Origin: Tenacibaculum adriaticum
GTDB lineage: Bacteria > Bacteroidota > Bacteroidia > Flavobacteriales > Flavobacteriaceae
Assembly: GCF_008124875.1 (NCBI RefSeq)
Contig: NZ_VNIA01000003.1
Location: 248,001-312,000 of the forward strand
Reading direction: 5' to 3'
Length of the DNA stretch: 64,000 nt
In this document: one piece after another, positions 29,196-37,914 of the stretch
How the letters are laid out: each line of letters starts with the position of its first letter
Numbering within the stretch: the first letter of the stretch is position 1
Made by a program: the position numbers and the translations under genes
Notes under the pieces: generated by a model
What the model was told of the DNA's origin: nothing
Database searches by the model: none
Seen by the model: only the letters and a program-made list of their open reading frames with translations

Positions 29196-29558
29196 ATGGA
29201 AATAGCAATTATAGCACATGATGGTAAAAAAGCAGAAATGGTTCAGTTTTTAAATGAACACGCTGAAATTTTGCATCAAAAAAATATAGATTTAATTTCT
29301 ACAGGAACCACAGGGTCGAAAGTAGAAAAAGCAGGTTTTAAAGTAAGAAAGTTTTTATCAGGACCTTATGGAGGTGATGCGCAAATTGCAGTCAGAATTG
29401 CCGAAGGGTTATGTGATATGGTTATTTTTTTTAGAGATCCGTTGGAGAAACATCCACATGAGCCAGATATTTTTATGTTAATGCGTTTGTGTGATGTACA
29501 CAATGTTCCGTTAGCAACAAACCCTGCGACTGCAGAGTTATTAATGAAAGCGGTATAA
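29196..29558 (+). CDS. mgsA: Methylglyoxal synthase
   Basis: Converts dihydroxyacetone phosphate to methylglyoxal and phosphate, a bypass that relieves phosphosugar build-up. I use the ATG at 29196 (MEIAIIAHDGKKAEMVQFL); the open frame reaches a TTG at 29133, but that would start inside the terminator. 120 residues. Seen: IAHDGKK, LISTGTTGSKVEKAG (phosphate loop), FLSGPYGGDAQIAVRIAEG (catalytic Asp in GGD), FFRDPLEKHPHEPDI and HNVPLATNPATAELL. It sits after pfkA-gap, all acting around triose phosphates, but has its own transcription boundary. Confidence 0.96.
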   Translation: MEIAIIAHDGKKAEMVQFLNEHAEILHQKNIDLISTGTTGSKVEKAGFKVRKFLSGPYGGDAQIAVRIAEGLCDMVIFFRDPLEKHPHEPDIFMLMRLCDVHNVPLATNPATAELLMKAV

Positions 29559-29590
29559 AAAGGAAAGCTGTGATAAGCTTTCCTTTTTAT
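29556..29590. terminator. Bidirectional terminator between mgsA and ridA
   Basis: AAAAAGGAAAGCT pairs with AGCTTTCCTTTTT around a GTGATA-type loop. Poly-T ends on both strands let it serve the convergent mgsA and ridA genes. Confidence 0.85.
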
Positions 29591-29626
29591 ATTATATTAT
29601 TTTTTTTAGTTCTAAAAGCCTTACTG

Positions 29627-30007
29627 CTATTTAACAGCAATCATGCTAATTTCCACATTTACAAATTTGGGTAAATTAGCAACTTCTACTGTTTCTCTTG
29701 CGGGTGCTGTCGCTTCATTAAAATAGGTTGCGTAAACTTTATTAATTGCTGAGAAGTTATGCATGTCAGAAATAAAAATAGAAGTTTTAACGACATTCTC
29801 AAAAGTCATTTCAGCTTTGGATAAAACCGCTTTCATATTTTCCATTACTTGCTTCGTTTCAGAAAAGATATCCTCTAAAACTAATTCACCTGTTATAGGA
29901 TTGATCGCAATTTGACCAGAAGTATACAAAGTGTTTCCACTTAAAATGGCTTGGTTATATGGGCCAATTGGAGTAGGAGCATCATCCGTAGTTATTATTT
30001 TTTTCAT
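29627..30007 (-). CDS. RidA family reactive-intermediate deaminase
   Basis: A 126-residue trimeric cytoplasmic protein that hydrolyses reactive enamine/imine intermediates made by pyridoxal-phosphate enzymes. Seen: the start MKKIITTDDAPTPIGPYNQA, SGNTLYTSGQIAINPITGEL, and the C-terminal PARETVEVANLPKFVNVEIS with the catalytic Arg in ARETVEV. This is the canonical RidA (YjgF) type. It lies 11 nt downstream of lptD and is probably cotranscribed with it, although no functional link is obvious. Confidence 0.95.
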   Translation of the reverse strand: MKKIITTDDAPTPIGPYNQAILSGNTLYTSGQIAINPITGELVLEDIFSETKQVMENMKAVLSKAEMTFENVVKTSIFISDMHNFSAINKVYATYFNEATAPARETVEVANLPKFVNVEISMIAVK

Positions 30008-30018
30008 AAGTTTTTAGT

Positions 30019-32733
30019 TTAAAAAAGTGTTCTATCTGGTGGTTTATTTTTATCCCATTTTAAGTCGCTTAGCATTGATGATTTCACTCCAATAAAGAAG
30101 TTGTACGAAGTTCTGGTTCCGAAAGGAATCCAGTTAAAATTAAAACGCCAACTATCTAAATCTCTCGAGAAATTTAAACGAGTGTATGAAAAAGCACCAC
30201 TTTGAATATCATACCCTGAAGCAAAACCTACTTTCCATTTAGGAGTTAATTCAACGTTACCACTAAAACCTAAAGTATGCGATTGTATGCCCGCTATACT
30301 ATAACCATTATTGGTGTAACTTGAAGAATATACAAAACTTACATTCCAAGGAATGTTTGCATGGTATAATTTAGCTGTTTTTTCAGTATCTTTTTTATTG
30401 GCACTGGCTCTTTGATTTGGAAAACCATTTGTAGGGTTAATATCAGTTCCTAAAACATCTGGAGGATTATTTTCTGCACCGTTACCACTCTTACTTTCAT
30501 TATCATCTTCTTTGTTGTCAAAATCCTTGCTAGAAACACTATAGTTTGCAGTTAAAGTAGCTTGCTGTATTCTGAAAATTGAAGGGTTGAATTTATCTAT
30601 TTGCACTCCTTCTGAAGTAACTTGGTAAGGATCTAAACTTCCCGATAAGTTGACCGCCATTTTATCTTTAAATAATCGTGTGCTAGCAGAGTAACTCACT
30701 TTACTCCAACGTAAACTATCTGCAGCAATATTGTAGCTCGTGCTAAAGTTTAAATTGTTTAAAATCATAACTTTTTTATCCTCTTCATCACTATCCTCAT
30801 CTTTAGGTTTCACTTTGGCTTCTAATACGTTATTCAAGCTAATTCCTATTGAATTTGAAATTCCGCTTCCCGGTTGGCCATAAATACCACTCTCAAAAGG
30901 GGTGTAGGTTAAAATATTGTTAGGGTCCGCACTTTGTTGAACTTCAAGTTGATGTTGTGTTGCAAAATCTGGTCGATAGCTCCAAGATATTGAAGGTCTA
31001 ACTGTATGGCGTAATGCTTTTAGTCGTCCTTTTTTAAAATTAAAAGTACCATAAATATTAGTTGATAATGATACGCCAACATTATATTCATTAAAACGAG
31101 TAAAGCCACTAATAGTGTCATTAACTGCGGCTCCTAAATTTCCATTAGAATTTAAAATATTTGGATCATAATGTTTGTTTATTTTATTAAAATACCAAAC
31201 ATCTTTGTAGCTCATATTTGGTGATAAAGTAAAAAACTTAAAAGCTTTTATATTCGTATTTGCGCTTGCGTTGTGTTGTATTCCTGTTTTTGCTTCCTCA
31301 AACATTTTAGACGTAAAAAACTCTTCATCTGTAGTGTTGATTAAATATTGACCTTGCATACTGTAGTTTAATCCTACTTTTTGTAAGGCATTTTTCTTAA
31401 CACCACCTTTACCAGCAAATGGGTAAATTCTATCCATATTTAATTGTAAAGAAGGTAATGTCATTTTAATAACTTCAGTGTTGGAGTTTTGACTATGTGT
31501 CATAGTAACGTTCATGTTAAATGGCGTTCCAACAAACTTTTTATAATAACTAATAGATGAATTAAAAGTGTTAGTTAGATACTGAGACTGATCAATTTCA
31601 TTTAACGATTCTTTATAAAACTTACTGCTTCCTAAATTTACAGAAGCCGATAAACGAGAGTTTGGACTTGATTTAGAATCCTGATTATGGCTCCAAGTTA
31701 TATTATATTTAGAGGTTTTAGAGTAATCACTAAAACCACGAATTCCAGTGATTAAATTTTGGTATCTAAACCTTAATCCTCCAGAGAATTTGTAACGAAC
31801 AGAATAATTTGACTCAGTATTTATAGCCCAGCTCCCATTGGAGTAAAGATCACCCGTAACTTGTAAATCGAAATAGTCATTAATAGCAAAATAGTACCCT
31901 CCGTTTTGCAAGAAAAAACCTTGCTGGTTGTTTTCCCCCCAAGAAGGGATAATAAAACCAGAAGTTCTAGATTGACTTAACGGAAAATAAGCAAAAGGGA
32001 GATATACTGGTGTGGGTACATCTGCTAATACTAAATTGCTCCCACCTACAATAATTTTTTTACCAGGAACTAATTTAGCTTTGTTAGTAGCGATATAGTA
32101 ATCAGGATTTTCTTTTTTGGAAGTAGTAAAGCGTAGTTTACGCATGTAAATAGTAGAATCATTTACCCGTTTGGTTTGTTCGCCATAGGTAATCATTTCT
32201 CCTTGCATAGTTTTTACACCGTAAATAAGTGCCTTTTCTGTTTTAAAATTAAATAAGATAGAATCTTGTTCGGATTCTTGGCTTCCTTGTTTAAAAACAG
32301 GTCTTTGCACATAACCTGTGCTATCTTTAAATCCAGTAGCATAAACGGTATTGTTTTTATAATCAACAATAATTTTACCTGCTTTTAAATTTATATCTTG
32401 ATAGGTTACATGTGCTTTGTTAAAAAGTGTAACTGTTTTATTTTTAGCGTTTTGAATAGTGTAGTCTTCTGCATTGTGGGTTATAATTCCATCAATAACT
32501 TCTTTCGGTTTCTTAATAGAATCAGCAACAATAGTATCTTTTTTTTTAGTGATTAAACTATCTGTTTTGTTAGTTAACAAAAGCTTTTTGATAGAATCAT
32601 TTTTTTTGGGAATGAGAGTGTCTCTTTTAGTTTTTTGAGTAGGAATTATCTTTTCCCCAAGCTCTTGGGAGTTACCTAATTGAAAACAAAAAAGATAAAA
32701 AATCAAAAGTATGTACGATAGATTTGCTTTCAA
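30019..32733 (-). CDS. lptD: LPS-assembly protein LptD (flavobacterial type)
   Basis: A 904-residue outer-membrane protein that inserts lipopolysaccharide into the outer leaflet. Seen: signal-like N-terminus (LSYILLIFYLFCFQLGNSQ), an OstA/LptA-like beta-jellyroll (about 85-250; HNAEDYTIQNAKNKTVTLFN, AGKIIVDYKNNTVYATGFKD), the conserved PVYLPFAYFPLSQSRTSGFI before the barrel, and a long beta-barrel ending FNWIPFGTRTSYNFFIGVKS. The first codon is TTG (32733); I find no in-frame ATG close upstream. Divergent from the amidase gene, and the amidase promoter overlaps this start. Confidence 0.9.
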   Translation of the reverse strand: MKANLSYILLIFYLFCFQLGNSQELGEKIIPTQKTKRDTLIPKKNDSIKKLLLTNKTDSLITKKKDTIVADSIKKPKEVIDGIITHNAEDYTIQNAKNKTVTLFNKAHVTYQDINLKAGKIIVDYKNNTVYATGFKDSTGYVQRPVFKQGSQESEQDSILFNFKTEKALIYGVKTMQGEMITYGEQTKRVNDSTIYMRKLRFTTSKKENPDYYIATNKAKLVPGKKIIVGGSNLVLADVPTPVYLPFAYFPLSQSRTSGFIIPSWGENNQQGFFLQNGGYYFAINDYFDLQVTGDLYSNGSWAINTESNYSVRYKFSGGLRFRYQNLITGIRGFSDYSKTSKYNITWSHNQDSKSSPNSRLSASVNLGSSKFYKESLNEIDQSQYLTNTFNSSISYYKKFVGTPFNMNVTMTHSQNSNTEVIKMTLPSLQLNMDRIYPFAGKGGVKKNALQKVGLNYSMQGQYLINTTDEEFFTSKMFEEAKTGIQHNASANTNIKAFKFFTLSPNMSYKDVWYFNKINKHYDPNILNSNGNLGAAVNDTISGFTRFNEYNVGVSLSTNIYGTFNFKKGRLKALRHTVRPSISWSYRPDFATQHQLEVQQSADPNNILTYTPFESGIYGQPGSGISNSIGISLNNVLEAKVKPKDEDSDEEDKKVMILNNLNFSTSYNIAADSLRWSKVSYSASTRLFKDKMAVNLSGSLDPYQVTSEGVQIDKFNPSIFRIQQATLTANYSVSSKDFDNKEDDNESKSGNGAENNPPDVLGTDINPTNGFPNQRASANKKDTEKTAKLYHANIPWNVSFVYSSSYTNNGYSIAGIQSHTLGFSGNVELTPKWKVGFASGYDIQSGAFSYTRLNFSRDLDSWRFNFNWIPFGTRTSYNFFIGVKSSMLSDLKWDKNKPPDRTLF

Positions 32734-32753
32734 TACTATAAATACTATTTTTG
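32723..32753 (+). promoter_or_regulatory. Promoter of the amidase gene
   Basis: TTTG (32723-32726), 19-nt spacer, TATTTTTG (32746-32753). Exact fit to the Bacteroidota consensus, 72 nt before the amidase ATG. It overlaps the divergent lptD start codon. Confidence 0.6.
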
Positions 32754-32825
32754 TGTTAAGTAAATGTATGGCTCAATATTTGAAGCGCCAAATTATGAAA
32801 GCCAAAATTAGTTAATTTTTTATTG

Positions 32826-34031
32826 ATGCAATTCCAAAATTTTCACAAATATACTACCAAACAAACAACTTTGTTTTTAATGTTGTTTTTCTCTTTTTTA
32901 TTATTGTTTCCAATGTCTTCTCACTCGCAGAAGAAATATAAAGTAGTTTTAGATGCAGGTCATGGAGGTAAGGATCCAGGAAACTTAGGTAATGGATTTA
33001 AAGAGAAGTATATAGCGCTAAAAGTGGTGCAGGCTGTAGCAAGAGAGCTAAGAAATTTAAATGATATTGATGTTGTTTTAACGCGAGATAAAGATGTTTT
33101 TATAGAATTACATAACCGTGCAAAAATAGCCAATGATGAGAAAGCTGATTTGTTTGTGTCTATTCATTGTGATGCTTTTCATAGATCAGATCCTCATGGA
33201 GCAGGGACTTTTGTTTTAGGTTTGCGTGGTAATCAAGGAAATTTTGAAATAGCGAAAAGAGAAAATGCCGTAATTTTATTAGAGGATGATTATAAGCAAA
33301 ATTATGATTATGATCCTAACTCACCAGAATCTGTGATTGGTTTATCAGTGTTACAGGAGGAAAATTTAGATGAAAGTTTAACATTAGCAGGATTAATTCA
33401 AAATAATTTTGTTGAGGTAAAACGATACGATCGTAGTGTTAAACAAGATAATTTTTTAGTTTTAAGAGAAACTGTAATGCCAAGTGTGTTAATTGAGCTA
33501 GGTTTTTTAACAAATAAAGCTGAAGGAAAGTTTTTAAATTCAAAAGACGGACAGATTAAAATGGCGAAATCCATAGCCAAGGCTATTGAAAAATATATTA
33601 AAAATTTAAAACTAAATACCGTTCAAAAAGTAGTTGAAGAAGTAAGTGTGGTAAAAGAAGCATCAGAAAACAATAAACAGGAAGTTGAAAAAGCAAACCA
33701 AGAGCTTACCAAACAAGACAACGAGAAAACTGTAGCTACAGTTGTTAAAGTACCAAAAATAGTTACAACACCCTATTTAGAGTTTAAAGTTCAGGTTGCT
33801 GCTTCAAAAAAATTTATTCCAACAGAGCCATATAATTTCAAAGGACTGAAAAATATAGAAATGAAAATGATAGATGAGTATTATAAGTATTACTATGGGA
33901 GTTCATCTGATTTTGAAGGTATTAAAGAGGCGTTGAAAGAAGTGAAACAAGCAGGGCATAAAGGAGCGTTTGTAGTTGCATTTCAAGATGGAGTGAAAAT
34001 ACCATTAAACCAAGCTTTAAAAAAGCAATAA
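32826..34031 (+). CDS. N-acetylmuramoyl-L-alanine amidase (Amidase_3) with SPOR-like C-terminus
   Basis: Cleaves the amide bond between muramic acid and the stem peptide during cell separation or turnover. The start is the ATG at 32826, one codon after a TTG. A signal-like hydrophobic segment (~15-33) ends at SSHSQ. The zinc amidase domain (about 37-255) shows KVVLDAGHGGKDPGN, ARELRNLNDIDVVLTRDKD, ADLFVSIHCDAFHRSDPHGA and VMPSVLIELGFLTNKAE. Then comes a charged linker with KQEVEKANQELTKQ, and a SPOR-like module (about 318-400; EFKVQVAASKKFI, GHKGAFVVAFQDG) likely to bind denuded peptidoglycan. MlaD follows. Confidence 0.93.
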   Translation: MQFQNFHKYTTKQTTLFLMLFFSFLLLFPMSSHSQKKYKVVLDAGHGGKDPGNLGNGFKEKYIALKVVQAVARELRNLNDIDVVLTRDKDVFIELHNRAKIANDEKADLFVSIHCDAFHRSDPHGAGTFVLGLRGNQGNFEIAKRENAVILLEDDYKQNYDYDPNSPESVIGLSVLQEENLDESLTLAGLIQNNFVEVKRYDRSVKQDNFLVLRETVMPSVLIELGFLTNKAEGKFLNSKDGQIKMAKSIAKAIEKYIKNLKLNTVQKVVEEVSVVKEASENNKQEVEKANQELTKQDNEKTVATVVKVPKIVTTPYLEFKVQVAASKKFIPTEPYNFKGLKNIEMKMIDEYYKYYYGSSSDFEGIKEALKEVKQAGHKGAFVVAFQDGVKIPLNQALKKQ

Positions 34032-34097
34032 TTTAGAGACAATCTAATCTGTTCTACCAAAAATTATTAGTAATTTCGTCTTTGGTAATGCTAAATT

Positions 34098-35075
34098 ATG
34101 TCAAAGGAATTAAAAACAGGAATTATATCGGTATTAATTATTGCTCTAGGAATCTGGGGTTATAATTTTTTAAAAGGTCAGAATTTATTTAGTCCTAGTT
34201 CTCGTCATTTTTATGTTGAATATAACAATATAAATGGGTTAAATGAAGCAAGTGTTGTTACTATAAATGGGTTGCAAGTAGGTAAGGTAGAAAAGATATC
34301 TTTTAATCCTAAAACAGACAAAAAAGGACATTTGTTGGTACGCGTATCTATAGAAAATAATTTTCGTTTTTCTAAAAATAGTATTGCGAAAATTTATCCA
34401 GCGGGTTTAATGGGAGGCCAAAACTTAGCAATCATTCCTAGTTATGAAGGAGAGGATGCTGTTTCAGGAGATTATTTAAAAGGAGAAATAGAATTAGGTA
34501 TTTTCGATTCAGTTGGAGAAAAATTAAATCCCATACAAGGAAAACTTGATAATGTGTTGGTAGGGGCTGATTCCTTATTAATAGGGTTGAATAAAGTGCT
34601 TGATGAAAAATCAAGAAAAAGTTTAAATAGAAGTATAATTGGTTTAGAAAGCACTGTTAATGGCGTGCGTAAAACTTTAGCTTCTGTAAACTCCTTACTA
34701 GAAAATAACAAGTCAAATCTTGATGCTACACTTTCTAATACGAAAAAGATTACTGAAAATTTTTCAAAAGTATCAGAAGATTTAACAAAGGCTAACTTGG
34801 GTGAAACAGTTGAGAAATTAGAAACAACTTTGAAAAATGTAAATGCTTTATTAGCAAATGTAAAAGATGGTAAAGGTACACTAGGTAAATTAATTACCGA
34901 CGAGAAAATGTACACTAATTTAACCAATGCTTCTAAAGAAATGGAAGAATTACTTCGAGAAATGAAGTTAAATCCAAAACGATTTGTACATTTTTCTCTT
35001 TTTGGTAAGAAACCAAAACCTTATAGCGAAGAAAATAATAATAGTAACATAAGCAATAGTCAAGTAAAAGACTAA
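34098..35075 (+). CDS. MCE/MlaD family lipid-transport protein
   Basis: A 325-residue protein anchored by one N-terminal transmembrane helix (KTGIISVLIIALGIWGYNFL). The MCE domain (about 40-125) contains YVEYNNINGLNEASVVTING and GLMGGQNLAIIPS. A long helical region follows (about 140-290) with KTLASVNSLLENNKSNLDAT and a low-complexity Asn/Ser tail. MCE proteins form hexameric lipid channels between membranes. In Bacteroidota the gene often stands apart from mlaE/mlaF, as here. It begins 66 nt after the amidase, so the two envelope genes may be cotranscribed. Confidence 0.92.
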   Translation: MSKELKTGIISVLIIALGIWGYNFLKGQNLFSPSSRHFYVEYNNINGLNEASVVTINGLQVGKVEKISFNPKTDKKGHLLVRVSIENNFRFSKNSIAKIYPAGLMGGQNLAIIPSYEGEDAVSGDYLKGEIELGIFDSVGEKLNPIQGKLDNVLVGADSLLIGLNKVLDEKSRKSLNRSIIGLESTVNGVRKTLASVNSLLENNKSNLDATLSNTKKITENFSKVSEDLTKANLGETVEKLETTLKNVNALLANVKDGKGTLGKLITDEKMYTNLTNASKEMEELLREMKLNPKRFVHFSLFGKKPKPYSEENNNSNISNSQVKD

Positions 35076-35097
35076 CCTCTTTAATAGATAATTTCAA

Positions 35098-36417
35098 ATG
35101 GAAAAATACCTACCAAACATCTTTTTTGCGCTTATTTTAATTGCTGGAATCGGATATTTTACAATGAATGTTCGTAAGCTTATCCGAAATATTAAATTAG
35201 GAAAAGACATAGATAGAAATGATAGAAAGCCAGAAAGATTTAAAAATATGGCGAAAATTGCTCTTGGGCAATATAAAATGGTTCGCCGTCCGTTATCAGG
35301 AATTTTGCATATTATTGTATACGTAGGTTTTATCTTAATTAATATTGAATTATTAGAAATTGTTATAGACGGGTTATTTGGTACACATCGAGTCTTCCAA
35401 CCAGTTTTAGGAGATGCTATTTACGGATTTCTAATAGGTAACTTTGAAGTTTTAGCGGCTTTAGTATTAGTAGCAGTTATTATTTTCTGGTTACGTAGAA
35501 ACGTCGAAAAAGTAAAACGTTTCTGGAATAAAGAAATGACAGGATGGCCAAAAAAAGATGGTAATATCATTTTATACTTCGAAATGGTGTTAATGTCTTT
35601 ATTCTTAATTATGAATGCTACAGATATTCATTTTCAAGAAGCTGGTGTAGGTAATGTAATTTCACAATTTATTGCGCCTTGGTTTGATGGATATTCAGCA
35701 GAAACAATTCATGCAATAGAAAAAACAGCTTGGTGGTTACATATTGTAGGGATTTTAATTTTCTTAAATTATTTATATTTTTCTAAGCATTTACATATTC
35801 TACTAGCATTTCCAAATACTTATTTTGCAAATTTAAATCCGAAAGGACAGTTTACAAATTTAGAAGCGGTAACCAAAGAAGTAAAAATGATGATGGATCC
35901 AGATGCAGATCCATATGCGATGCCAGAAGAAGGAGCAGAGGATGAAGTGCCAGAAAAGTTTGGAGCATCCGATGTTACCGATTTAAACTGGGTTCAGTTA
36001 ATGAATGCGTATACGTGTACAGAGTGTGGTCGTTGTACTTCATCTTGTCCAGCGAATCTTACAGGAAAAGAATTATCTCCTCGTGCTATTATGATGAAAA
36101 CTCGTGATCGTTTAGAGGAAGTAGGTAAAAATATAGATGCTAACGGAGGGGAGTTTAAAGATGATGGAAAGCAATTATTAAACGATTATATATCGCCAGA
36201 AGAATTGTGGGCATGTACAAGTTGTAATGCGTGTGTACAAGAATGTCCAATCGGTATCGACCCACTATCTATTATTATGGATATGCGTCGTTATTTAGTG
36301 ATGGAAGAATCAGCAGCTCCACAAGAATTGAATATGATGATGACAAACATCGAAAACAATGGAGCGCCTTGGCAATATAGCCAACAAGATAGATTAAACT
36401 GGAAGGACGAAAATTAA
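35098..36417 (+). CDS. Membrane-bound 4Fe-4S dicluster oxidoreductase subunit
   Basis: A 439-residue protein. The N-terminal ~250 residues hold about five transmembrane helices (YLPNIFFALILIAGIGYFTM, ILHIIVYVGFILINIELLEI, EVLAALVLVAVIIFWLRRNV, WWLHIVGILIFLNYLYFSKH) with several His, like a b-type haem-binding nitrate-reductase-gamma module. The C-terminal half has two clusters of the form CxxCxxCxxxCP: CTECGRCTSSCPAN and CTSCNACVQECPIG. This resembles HdrE/HdrD- and GlpC-type electron carriers. The next gene encodes the matching CCG-domain protein. The pair likely moves electrons to or from menaquinone; the substrate is unknown. Confidence 0.88.
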   Translation: MEKYLPNIFFALILIAGIGYFTMNVRKLIRNIKLGKDIDRNDRKPERFKNMAKIALGQYKMVRRPLSGILHIIVYVGFILINIELLEIVIDGLFGTHRVFQPVLGDAIYGFLIGNFEVLAALVLVAVIIFWLRRNVEKVKRFWNKEMTGWPKKDGNIILYFEMVLMSLFLIMNATDIHFQEAGVGNVISQFIAPWFDGYSAETIHAIEKTAWWLHIVGILIFLNYLYFSKHLHILLAFPNTYFANLNPKGQFTNLEAVTKEVKMMMDPDADPYAMPEEGAEDEVPEKFGASDVTDLNWVQLMNAYTCTECGRCTSSCPANLTGKELSPRAIMMKTRDRLEEVGKNIDANGGEFKDDGKQLLNDYISPEELWACTSCNACVQECPIGIDPLSIIMDMRRYLVMEESAAPQELNMMMTNIENNGAPWQYSQQDRLNWKDEN

Positions 36418-36455
36418 GAGATTAATTATTCTAGTTAGCAGTAAGTAATTATCAT

Positions 36456-36473
36456 CTCTAGCATAGTCTAGAG
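36456..36473 (+). other. Stem-loop between the two iron-sulfur genes
   Basis: CTCTAG and CTAGAG form a perfect 6-bp stem around CATAGT. No strong T-tract follows. Possibly an mRNA processing or stability element in the 94-nt gap. Confidence 0.35.
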
Positions 36474-36511
36474 GTTAAAAAAATAGTTCAACAATTAAAC
36501 GATAAAGAATT

Positions 36512-37291
36512 ATGAACGTACCAACAATGGCAGAAATGATGGCTCAAGGTAAGCAACCAGAAGTGTTGTTTTGGGTAGGAGCTGCAGGAAGTTATGATGA
36601 TAGAGCAAAAAAAATTACCAGAGCATTTGTGAAAATTTTACAAATGGCTAATGTTGATTTTGCAGTGTTGGGTACAGAAGAAAGTTCAACAGGGGATGCC
36701 GCAAAACGTGCAGGGAATGAATTTTTATTTCAAATGCAAGCAATGACCAACATAGAGGTTTTAAATGCTTACGAAGTAAAAACAATTGTAACGTGTGATC
36801 CACATTCATTTAATACTTTTAAAAATGAATATCCAGGATTGGGTGGGAAATACGAAGTATATCACCATACACAGTTTATAAGTAAATTAATTACTGATAA
36901 TCGATTAACTATTGATGATGTTAATTTAAAAGGAAAACGATTAACTTATCACGATCCTTGTTATTTGGGGCGTGCAAACGATGTATATGAAACACCACGT
37001 GAATTAATTCGACGTTTAGGGGTTAAGATGACCGAAATGAAGCGTCATAAATCTACTGCATTATGTTGTGGGGCAGGAGGAGCGCAAATGTTTAAAGAGC
37101 CAGAAAAAGGAGATAAGGATATAAATGTTTTAAGAACAGAAGACGCCTTAGAAACCAATCCTCAAATTATCGCAACAGGCTGCCCTTATTGTAATACGAT
37201 GATGACAGATGGAGTTAAATTCAAAGAAAAAGAAGCCCAAATAGAAGTAAAAGATATTGCAGAGTTAATTGCTGAAGCAAATAATTTATAA
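36512..37291 (+). CDS. CCG-domain (Fe-S)-binding protein, HdrB/GlpC-like
   Basis: A 259-residue soluble protein with cysteine-rich CCG-domain features: HDPCYLGRANDVYETPRELI with ALCCGAGGAQMFKEPEKGD, plus ATGCPYCNTMMTDG, and an earlier VTCDPHSFNTFKNEYP. In heterodisulfide reductase HdrB/HdrD, GlpC and LutA, such domains bind non-cubane 4Fe-4S clusters or pass electrons to disulfide- or lactate-type substrates. It pairs with the upstream membrane 4Fe-4S protein. A lactate, glycerol-phosphate or thiol substrate is possible, but no dehydrogenase gene is adjacent. Confidence 0.88.
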   Translation: MNVPTMAEMMAQGKQPEVLFWVGAAGSYDDRAKKITRAFVKILQMANVDFAVLGTEESSTGDAAKRAGNEFLFQMQAMTNIEVLNAYEVKTIVTCDPHSFNTFKNEYPGLGGKYEVYHHTQFISKLITDNRLTIDDVNLKGKRLTYHDPCYLGRANDVYETPRELIRRLGVKMTEMKRHKSTALCCGAGGAQMFKEPEKGDKDINVLRTEDALETNPQIIATGCPYCNTMMTDGVKFKEKEAQIEVKDIAELIAEANNL

Positions 37292-37311
37292 TCCTATTAA
37301 AGTCATAAAAT

Positions 37312-37914
37312 ATGCCCTTTATTGAAGGAGAAGATTTAGTAAAGTTGTATGATGAAGTAGATAATTTATCTGTTAAAAATGAAGAATTAAGACAAGGATT
37401 TATTGATATTAAATTAAAGAACAATAAACACCTTAAGAAGCAAAAATACGGACAGTTCATTATATTAATATTGTCTTTGCTTATTCTTCTACTTGGCTTT
37501 ATGTTATATCAATCTAAAGGAGATATTAATGAGTTTACATTAAGTCAAAAGAAGTTTTATGATTTAAAAGTAGACAGTATTAATAGGGTATACTTGGAAG
37601 AAAAAAAGCTAAGAGAAAATAATAAAGATAAAAGTAGACTTGTTTTTACCATACAAATTGGAGCATTCAAAGGCTTAAATTTAGATAGCTATCCTGAAGA
37701 AGAGTTAAAAAACTTTAAAAGGTCTTCAAATGAAAATTTATACACTTATTCTATTGGAGAGTTTTCATCGTTAGAACAAGCTAAAATTTTTATGAGAGAT
37801 ATCAAAAAAATAGGGATAAAAGATGCGTTCATTTTACCTCTAAAAAATAACAAGAAGATTAGTTTAGAACAAGCTATTTCAGAAAGTAATAAAAGTGTTT
37901 TTTATAATAATTAA
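37312..37914 (+). CDS. Membrane protein with coiled coil and SPOR-like domain
   Basis: A 200-residue protein. It begins with a charged helical region (about 1-42, DNLSVKNEELRQGFIDIKLK), then one transmembrane helix (about 46-66, YGQFIILILSLLILLLGFML), and a periplasmic domain. The last ~75 residues (VFTIQIGAFKGLNL, YTYSIGEFSSLEQAKIFMRD, GIKDAFILPLKNNKKISLEQ) line up with the C-terminal module of the amidase at 32826-34031: an xQIGA/xQVAA strand, Y-ys-G, and AFxxxxxxxxKIxLxQA. So it is probably a SPOR-type peptidoglycan-binding protein. It ends in a TAATG overlap with menA. Confidence 0.72.
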   Translation: MPFIEGEDLVKLYDEVDNLSVKNEELRQGFIDIKLKNNKHLKKQKYGQFIILILSLLILLLGFMLYQSKGDINEFTLSQKKFYDLKVDSINRVYLEEKKLRENNKDKSRLVFTIQIGAFKGLNLDSYPEEELKNFKRSSNENLYTYSIGEFSSLEQAKIFMRDIKKIGIKDAFILPLKNNKKISLEQAISESNKSVFYNN

